Positions 35,191 to 39,806 of a DNA stretch of 39,806 nt are shown here, piece by piece. The position numbers were made by a program, and so were the translations under genes. The notes below the pieces were generated by a model that did not search any database, was not told where the DNA came from, and worked only from the letters and a program-made list of their open reading frames with translations. The stretch's first letter is position 1; every line of letters begins with the position of its first letter. The stretch is from an uncultured Granulosicoccaceae bacterium (lineage in GTDB: Bacteria > Pseudomonadota > Gammaproteobacteria > Granulosicoccales > Granulosicoccaceae). The DNA lies in the NCBI GenBank assembly GCA_938041955.1, contig CALISD010000106.1, forward strand, positions 1 to 39,806. The letters run 5' to 3'.

Positions 35191-36099
35191 ATGCGTTTAA
35201 TTGTCATGGGGCAACAAGCTTTTGGCAAGGATGCTTTATCAAAAATACTCGATGCCGGTATTGATGAGGTTGTTGCTGTCTATTGCGAGCCAGATAAAAA
35301 ATCTGTTGATCCAATAAAAGAGTTTGCGCTTGAAAAAGGCATTCCAGTGGAGCAACCTGCGCACTTTAAAGATGACCAAGCCCTCGCAACCCTCAAGGCA
35401 TATGATGCAGACTTAATGGTCATGGCGTTTGTAAACGTCTTTGTTCCTGAGGCAGCGCGCGATACCCCCAGGCAGGGCTCAATCTGCTTCCACCCGTCGT
35501 TACTGCCATTGCATCGCGGCCCGTCAGCAGTTAACTGGCCGATTATCATGGGGCGTAATGAATCCGGATACTCCTGGTTTTATCCAACCGATGGTCTGGA
35601 TGAGGGTGACGTGTTGCTGCAGTGGCAATGTCCGATCGATCCAGATGATACGGTCATCAACCTCTATTTTAAAAAGATATATCCGTCAGCGGTTGATTCT
35701 GTGCTTGAGGTTTGTGATTTATTTCGCTCGGGCAATCCACCGCATATTGCGCAAGACGAAGCGCTAGCGACTTATGAACGACGCTGCACGAAAAAGCATG
35801 CGCATATAGATTGGTTTAAATCGGTAGATCAAGTGTACAACCTGATTCGTGGAACCAATCCAGCCCCGGGTGCGTGGACTACTTACAATGACGTCGAAAT
35901 AAGCATTTATGACAGCGTTCGAGTTTCTGGTGATGGAGTAGCTGGTAGGGTAATGGATGTATCGCCGGAAGGTGTGGTGATACAAAGCGTCGGTGGTCGA
36001 ATATTAATTAAGCGTGTGAAGCCAAGTGGTGGTGAAAAGGTCGCAGCTAGCGAATGGGCTGCTTCTATTGACCTATCAGTTGGAGATACACTGGGTTAA
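35191..36099 (+). CDS. Formyl-THF hydrolase/formyltransferase homologue in the oxalate operon
   Basis: A 302-residue protein of the methionyl-tRNA formyltransferase superfamily. It has an N-terminal formyltransferase domain (about 1-185) and a C-terminal Fmt_C-like barrel (about 205-300). It most resembles the N-terminal hydrolase domain of 10-formyl-THF dehydrogenase. CFHPSLLPLHRG carries catalytic H101, and DGLDEGDVLLQ carries D137, exactly 36 residues apart as in Fmt and FDH. The Asn used by Fmt two residues before the His is cysteine here (C99; isoleucine in FDH), so a tRNA formyltransferase role is unlikely. KINW/IRG-type landmarks recur as HIDWF and IRGTNPAPGAWT. A strong GGGGGAGGAAAAT ribosome site is present. 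It probably acts on a formyl group from formyl-CoA or formyl-THF; this is inference. Confidence 0.85.
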   Translation: MRLIVMGQQAFGKDALSKILDAGIDEVVAVYCEPDKKSVDPIKEFALEKGIPVEQPAHFKDDQALATLKAYDADLMVMAFVNVFVPEAARDTPRQGSICFHPSLLPLHRGPSAVNWPIIMGRNESGYSWFYPTDGLDEGDVLLQWQCPIDPDDTVINLYFKKIYPSAVDSVLEVCDLFRSGNPPHIAQDEALATYERRCTKKHAHIDWFKSVDQVYNLIRGTNPAPGAWTTYNDVEISIYDSVRVSGDGVAGRVMDVSPEGVVIQSVGGRILIKRVKPSGGEKVAASEWAASIDLSVGDTLG

Positions 36100-36440
36100 T
36101 GGTAAATATTAAGATAGTTGGGAGGAGGAATTCAAATTACGTGCGATGGCAGTGATATCTATTTCTGTCGTCTCATAGCGGTGACGGCGTGTGGGCATAG
36201 AAACCACACATGACATTGCACCTTATACTTTATCCACGGAAGATTAACGGAATTAACTGTTCGGTCGCGCAAAAGGATGCCGGCCAGGCAGTGACAGTGG
36301 GCCAATATGCACCGGTTGCTGTTTTGGTGAGTGGCCTGCAACATCCATCGGGAACATATGGATCATAGAAGCGACTGCGCACTAGTTAGTTTAGGTGCAT
36401 GTAGTTTTTCAAAAAGCGTTGTTAACAGAGGAATAAAGCT
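36100..36440. other. Intergenic region with an orphan ribosome site, upstream of the TTT genes
   Basis: 341 bp between the formyltransferase homologue and tctC. A strong Shine-Dalgarno-like GGAGGAGGAA at 36121-36130 is not followed by a normal gene. A GTG at 36141 gives a 4-codon frame, and an ATG at 36146 gives a 10-codon frame (MAVISISVVS, stop at 36176-36178). A 6-bp hairpin lies at 36189-36209. It may be a leader, an attenuator or a decayed gene start. The region probably also carries a promoter for the transporter genes. Confidence 0.4.
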
Positions 36441-37403
36441 ATGTCTTTAAGAAAAAAAATCGCTGCTGCTACTGTTGGTTTGGTAGCACTGAGTAGCGCA
36501 GGTATCGCGAATGCCTGGGAACCTACCAAACCCATTGATTTTGTTATTATGGCGGGTGCCGGTGGTGGCGCAGACCAAATTGCACGGTTTATTCAGTCCG
36601 TTGCTGAAAAGGGAAAGATGACACCGCGACCATTGATTCCTAATAACAAGGGTGGTGGATCTGGCGCAGAAGCGTTAATTGCGCTGAATACCAGCAAAGA
36701 TCCGGATCACACGATTCTGGTGACGCTGAATTCTTTTTTCACCACACCGCTGCGCCAGCCTAATCTCGGCATCGATATCGGCACATTTACTCCGGTCGCA
36801 ATGATGGGGGTTGATCCATTTGTACTTTGGGTACACAAAGATCGTGGCATTAATACATTCGAAGATTGGCAATCAAAGGTAAAAGAGGCCGACGGCGAAT
36901 GGGTAATGGGTGGTACTGGTAAAGGTCAGGAAGATTCACTGGTAACCACATGGCTTGAGCAAAACTACGGTATGAAGATCAAGTACATTCCATACAAAGG
37001 TGGTGGTGCTGTGGCCAAAGATCTTGCAGGTCAACAGATAATGTCATCTGTTAACAATCCGTCTGAAGCCAAAGGTTTCTATCAGAACGGTGATGTCGTG
37101 CCTCTGGTATCTTTTTCTGATGAGCGACTGCCTTTAGTTGCTGATGTACCGACAGTTAAGGAACTGGGCAAGGACTTCAGCTATTACAACCAGCGTGCCG
37201 TTGTTGGTGCACCGGGAATGTCTGACGAGGCGGCTGCCTACTACCAGAATCTTTTCAAAGAGATCTATGACAGTGAAGAGTGGCAGGGTTATATGGCTTC
37301 TGAAAGTCTGTCGCCCCTTTGGATGGATGCTGCTGAACAGAAAACCTATTGGCAGACTCAAGTAGATCGCCATAAAGAACTTCTGGCAAAAATGGCGAAA
37401 TAA
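36441..37403 (+). CDS. tctC: TTT-family substrate-binding protein (TctC/Bug)
   Basis: Periplasmic carboxylate-binding protein of the tripartite tricarboxylate transporter family, 320 residues. Its signal peptide is 1-25 (SSAGIANA/WEP). The Bug-family beta-strand opening is PIDFVIMAGAGGGADQIAR, followed by NNKGGGSGAEAL, where the loop water network for a carboxylate forms. GGTGKGQEDSLV and IPYKGGGAVAKDLAGQQ are also typical. An AGAGGAATAAAG ribosome site precedes the ATG. In this position, after oxc-frc, oxalate or a related small carboxylate is a reasonable ligand guess, but known family members bind many acids. Confidence 0.9.
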   Translation: MSLRKKIAAATVGLVALSSAGIANAWEPTKPIDFVIMAGAGGGADQIARFIQSVAEKGKMTPRPLIPNNKGGGSGAEALIALNTSKDPDHTILVTLNSFFTTPLRQPNLGIDIGTFTPVAMMGVDPFVLWVHKDRGINTFEDWQSKVKEADGEWVMGGTGKGQEDSLVTTWLEQNYGMKIKYIPYKGGGAVAKDLAGQQIMSSVNNPSEAKGFYQNGDVVPLVSFSDERLPLVADVPTVKELGKDFSYYNQRAVVGAPGMSDEAAAYYQNLFKEIYDSEEWQGYMASESLSPLWMDAAEQKTYWQTQVDRHKELLAKMAK

Positions 37404-37441
37404 TTTCGCTGATCAATAACCTATCTTAAACGGAGGTCCGC

Positions 37442-37945
37442 GTGCGGCTGGCAGAGATAATTACAACTTGCGTGTTGGCACTTTTTTCAATCTATTTGAT
37501 GTGGAAAAGTACCGAACTTGAGATTGGTTATGTAAGTGATGAAGGGCCAGGCGGTGGTGCCTGGCCCTTTTGGTTATCGGCAATTATGCTAATTTGCACG
37601 GGATTTATTATAAAAAACAGCATAACAAGAAAATCGGTGCCTTCTCAGGCCAGCGAACCACTGCTGGATTCATACGGGAAGAAAATGCTGCTGACAGTAG
37701 GTGGTGGAATTCTCGGCTTTGTTGCACTCATCGATATCATATCGATGTACGGGGCAATGTTTGTTTTTCTATTTTATTATCTGAAAATTCTTGGCCAACA
37801 CACCTGGAAGCTGTCACTGACGATTTCTATTGTTACACCCATTGTGTTTTTCTTTTTCTTTGAAGCGTTAATGCGAATAACGTTGCCGAAGGGGATGCCG
37901 TTTTTAGAGCCATTATTCAATTTCCTAAACACAATAATCTACTGA
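37442..37945 (+). CDS. tctB: TTT-family small membrane subunit (TctB)
   Basis: A 167-residue protein with about four transmembrane helices: near 5-22, 40-58, 82-112 and 120-145. This matches the small TctB subunit that pairs with TctA. The segment GPGGGAWPFWLSAIMLICTG is characteristic of TctB. Translation starts at GTG (37442) with a clear GGAGG ribosome site 6 nt upstream. It sits between tctC and tctA in the usual order of this transporter type. Confidence 0.87.
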   Translation: MRLAEIITTCVLALFSIYLMWKSTELEIGYVSDEGPGGGAWPFWLSAIMLICTGFIIKNSITRKSVPSQASEPLLDSYGKKMLLTVGGGILGFVALIDIISMYGAMFVFLFYYLKILGQHTWKLSLTISIVTPIVFFFFFEALMRITLPKGMPFLEPLFNFLNTIIY

Positions 37946-38002
37946 AATTCTTGCGAACTATAATAACATTGCACTAATAACTTAAGACTGGGCTCATAGA
38001 TT

Positions 38003-39523
38003 ATGATGGAGATTCTCGGACAGCTGACTGATGGTATCTGGCTTGCCTTACTACCAGTAAACCTAATGTTGATCATTATCGGTGTGACGCTGGGTTTATT
38101 TATTGGCGCCATGCCAGGGCTTGGGTCGGTTAATGGCGTGGCGATTTTATTGCCGATTACTTTTCTGGTGCCGCCTGCCTCCGCCATTATCTTTCTAGCC
38201 GCTATTTATTACGGCGCAATGTATGGGGGTGCGATTTCATCGATTACACTGGGGATACCCGGTGCCTCCACTGCAGTTGCCACCACCTTTGATGGCCGGC
38301 CACTTGCACTACAAGGTAAGGCCAGGCTTGCACTTGTGACTGCCGCACTTGCCTCTTTTATCGGTGGCACAGTTGCAAACTTATTGTTTACCGGATTTGC
38401 ACCGCTGTTAGCCTCTGTTGCTTTAAGCTTTGGTCCGCCAGAGATCTTTGCACTAATGCTGCTGGCATTCGCAACCTTTGTTGGATTGGGCGGTGACGAC
38501 ATACCGAAAACTATTTTTTCGATTTGTATCGGACTGGTACTGGCCGCGGTGGGGTTTGACGAGATCTCCGGCGAGCCAAGACTAATTTTCGGTGACATAT
38601 CGGGTTTTATGCACGGCATTAACTTTTTAGTACTTGCTATCGGGGTATACGGGATTGGCGAGATGCTCTGGACGATAGACAGCACCAGAGGGAAAATAAC
38701 GTCAACTGAAACCAAAATGACTGTAAAGGGCACGATAGAAGACGCAAAGTATGGAATGAAACATAGCTGGAAAGGAACCACTATTGGTTCATTTCTGGGG
38801 TTCTTTGTAGGAATTCTGCCAGCAGCAGGTGCCACACCCGGATCACTGATGGCTTACGGAGTAGCCAAACTCACGTCCAAAAATCCTGAGAAATTTGGCA
38901 AAGGTCATCCGGAAGGTGTTGCGGCTCCAGAGGCTGCTAATAATTCTGCGTCTACCGGCTCTATGCTACCAATGTTAACGCTGGGTATTCCTGGCTCACC
39001 AACGACCGCAATCCTGTTGGGTGGTATGGTGATTTGGGGGCTGACGCCTGGCCCGAGGTTGTTTATTGATCAACCTGAATTTGTTTGGGGGCTTATCGGT
39101 TCGTTTTACGTGTCTAACTTTTTCGCATTGGTGGTTAATCTGTCCTTTATACCATTGTTTATAGCGATGCTAAGAATGCCTTTTACTATTCTTGCGTCGA
39201 TGATATTTGTACTTTCGGTAGTGGGAGGTTATGCAGCCACAAGAGACATGCATGATGTCTGGTTGATGTTAGGGTTCGGATTTGCAGCCTATATTCTTCG
39301 CAAGCTTGATTTCCCTCTCGCACCGGCCGTATTAGCCATTGTGCTGGGTCCGATAGCAGAGCCAACGCTTCGACAATCGCTGCTATTGTCTTCCGGAGAT
39401 CCTGCAATATTTTTTAATCGTCCCATTGCGGGGCCCATCACCGTGGTCGCCATTATTCTTATTCTGCTGCCATTGTTTAAGTTTTTCTGGTTCAAATACC
39501 GGGGTGTTAAAGAGGTCGCGTGA
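38003..39523 (+). CDS. tctA: TTT-family large permease subunit (TctA)
   Basis: Inner-membrane permease of 506 residues with about ten to twelve hydrophobic helices. The duplicated TctA signature is present: GAMPGLGSVNGVAILLPITF near 35-54 in the first half and GILPAAGATPGSLMAYGVAK near 268-287 in the second. PEGVAAPEAANNSASTGSMLP and TLGIPGSPTTAILLGGM are highly conserved in the family. Two ATGs, at 38003 and 38006, are possible and neither has a strong ribosome site. It ends 22 bp before the next, truncated gene. It forms the TTT transporter with TctB and TctC. Confidence 0.94.
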   Translation: MMEILGQLTDGIWLALLPVNLMLIIIGVTLGLFIGAMPGLGSVNGVAILLPITFLVPPASAIIFLAAIYYGAMYGGAISSITLGIPGASTAVATTFDGRPLALQGKARLALVTAALASFIGGTVANLLFTGFAPLLASVALSFGPPEIFALMLLAFATFVGLGGDDIPKTIFSICIGLVLAAVGFDEISGEPRLIFGDISGFMHGINFLVLAIGVYGIGEMLWTIDSTRGKITSTETKMTVKGTIEDAKYGMKHSWKGTTIGSFLGFFVGILPAAGATPGSLMAYGVAKLTSKNPEKFGKGHPEGVAAPEAANNSASTGSMLPMLTLGIPGSPTTAILLGGMVIWGLTPGPRLFIDQPEFVWGLIGSFYVSNFFALVVNLSFIPLFIAMLRMPFTILASMIFVLSVVGGYAATRDMHDVWLMLGFGFAAYILRKLDFPLAPAVLAIVLGPIAEPTLRQSLLLSSGDPAIFFNRPIAGPITVVAIILILLPLFKFFWFKYRGVKEVA

Positions 39524-39545
39524 GCGATGTGGCATCGACAAGCTA

Positions 39546-39806
39546 ATGTCTAAGCCCACTACCCCTTCTTACGATGCCTGGAACCCGGGGATCAGTTCGC
39601 AAATCCCCGCGGCGCTGCTGCCGCTTGTTACTCTTTATCGTGAGGAAAGCTCCACTGTTAGCTACGAAAGAGCAAAAGAACTGGCTGATTTCTGTGGATT
39701 AAATACTTCCGAATTAATATGCTTTCGAGCCGAACGGCTTGTTGTTCATGATCTGTTAGTTCGAGTCACGTCAGAGTTGTATGTGCCTGATGGTCCTAAC
39801 TATGAG
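39546..39806 (+). CDS. Start of an unrecognised gene, cut by the window end
   Basis: An open frame of 87 codons runs from ATG at 39546 to the last base without a stop. It begins MSKPTTPSYDAWNPG and continues with a hydrophilic, helix-prone stretch (YERAKELADFCGLN, ELICFRAERLVVHDLLVRV) and YVPDG. There is no signal peptide or transmembrane segment in the visible part. The spacing (22 bp after tctA, same strand) suggests it belongs to the transporter/oxalate operon. I do not recognise the family from this fragment. Confidence 0.6.
   Translation, partial: MSKPTTPSYDAWNPGISSQIPAALLPLVTLYREESSTVSYERAKELADFCGLNTSELICFRAERLVVHDLLVRVTSELYVPDGPNYE

Noticed and set aside
38209..38835. A 208-codon open frame antisense to tctA
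   Set aside because: It lies fully inside a highly conserved permease gene, its translation is low-complexity Pro/Ser/Ala-rich, and it has no ribosome site. It is a shadow of tctA codon bias.
1..39806. CRISPR arrays, insertion sequences, tRNA/rRNA genes or prophage
   Set aside because: No regularly spaced repeats, transposase motifs, cloverleaf genes or phage structural genes were seen on either strand.

Overview
The window looks like chromosomal DNA of a Gram-negative, probably marine, gammaproteobacterium. The signs are type IV pilus minor pilins, a tripartite tricarboxylate transporter (TTT), periplasmic c-type haem and FG-GAP proteins, a candidate GlyGly-CTERM sorting tail, and several ABC importers with cleavable signal peptides. 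The genus cannot be fixed from sequence alone. I see no rRNA, tRNA, CRISPR array, insertion sequence or phage gene. Most genes sit in tight metabolic or structural operons.

Layout. (1) 326-11127 is a D-xylose locus. The minus-strand operon xylF - (hairpin terminator) - xylH - single-domain ATPase - xylA covers uptake and isomerisation. Divergently on the plus strand lie a ROK-type XylR, a di-haem oxidoreductase, a CRTAC1-like FG-GAP/ASPIC protein and xylB, all tightly packed. The redox/FG-GAP pair is an unexpected insert in a xylose locus. (2) 11332-13917 holds two convergent genes: a histidine ammonia-lyase-fold protein that lacks the Ala-Ser-Gly triad needed for the MIO cofactor, and an ornithine cyclodeaminase/mu-crystallin family dehydrogenase. 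A perfect 14-bp palindrome lies upstream of the latter. (3) 14177-19993 encodes a giant secreted multidomain carbohydrate-active protein with two CBM9/DOMON-like modules and a GlyGly-CTERM-like tail. An orphan sensor histidine kinase follows.

(4) 21781-25932, minus strand, is a minor-pilin operon, pilE-like - fimT - pilV - pilW - pilX-like, with nested start/stop overlaps. The PilX-like protein is very large (about 690 residues, with a solenoid-like body), and no pilY1 gene is present here. (5) 26596-30896, minus strand, is a glycine/proline-betaine-type ABC importer: proX, a strong terminator, proV, then a permease with two fused transmembrane domains. (6) 31356-39806, plus strand, is an oxalate module: a GntR/FCD regulator, oxalyl-CoA decarboxylase (oxc), formyl-CoA transferase (frc), a formyl-THF hydrolase/formyltransferase homologue, then a TctC-TctB-TctA transporter and the start of an unrecognised gene cut by the window end.

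How the genes may work together. Xylose is imported by XylF/H/G, isomerised by XylA and phosphorylated by XylB under XylR control. Oxalate is activated by Frc and decarboxylated by Oxc to formyl-CoA. The adjacent formyltransferase homologue suggests a further formyl- or folate-linked step, and the TTT system is a candidate uptake route for oxalate or another carboxylate. The two best candidates for undescribed biology are the formyltransferase/TTT extension of the oxalate operon and the MIO-less ammonia-lyase homologue beside an ornithine cyclodeaminase relative. The giant PilX-like minor pilin comes next.
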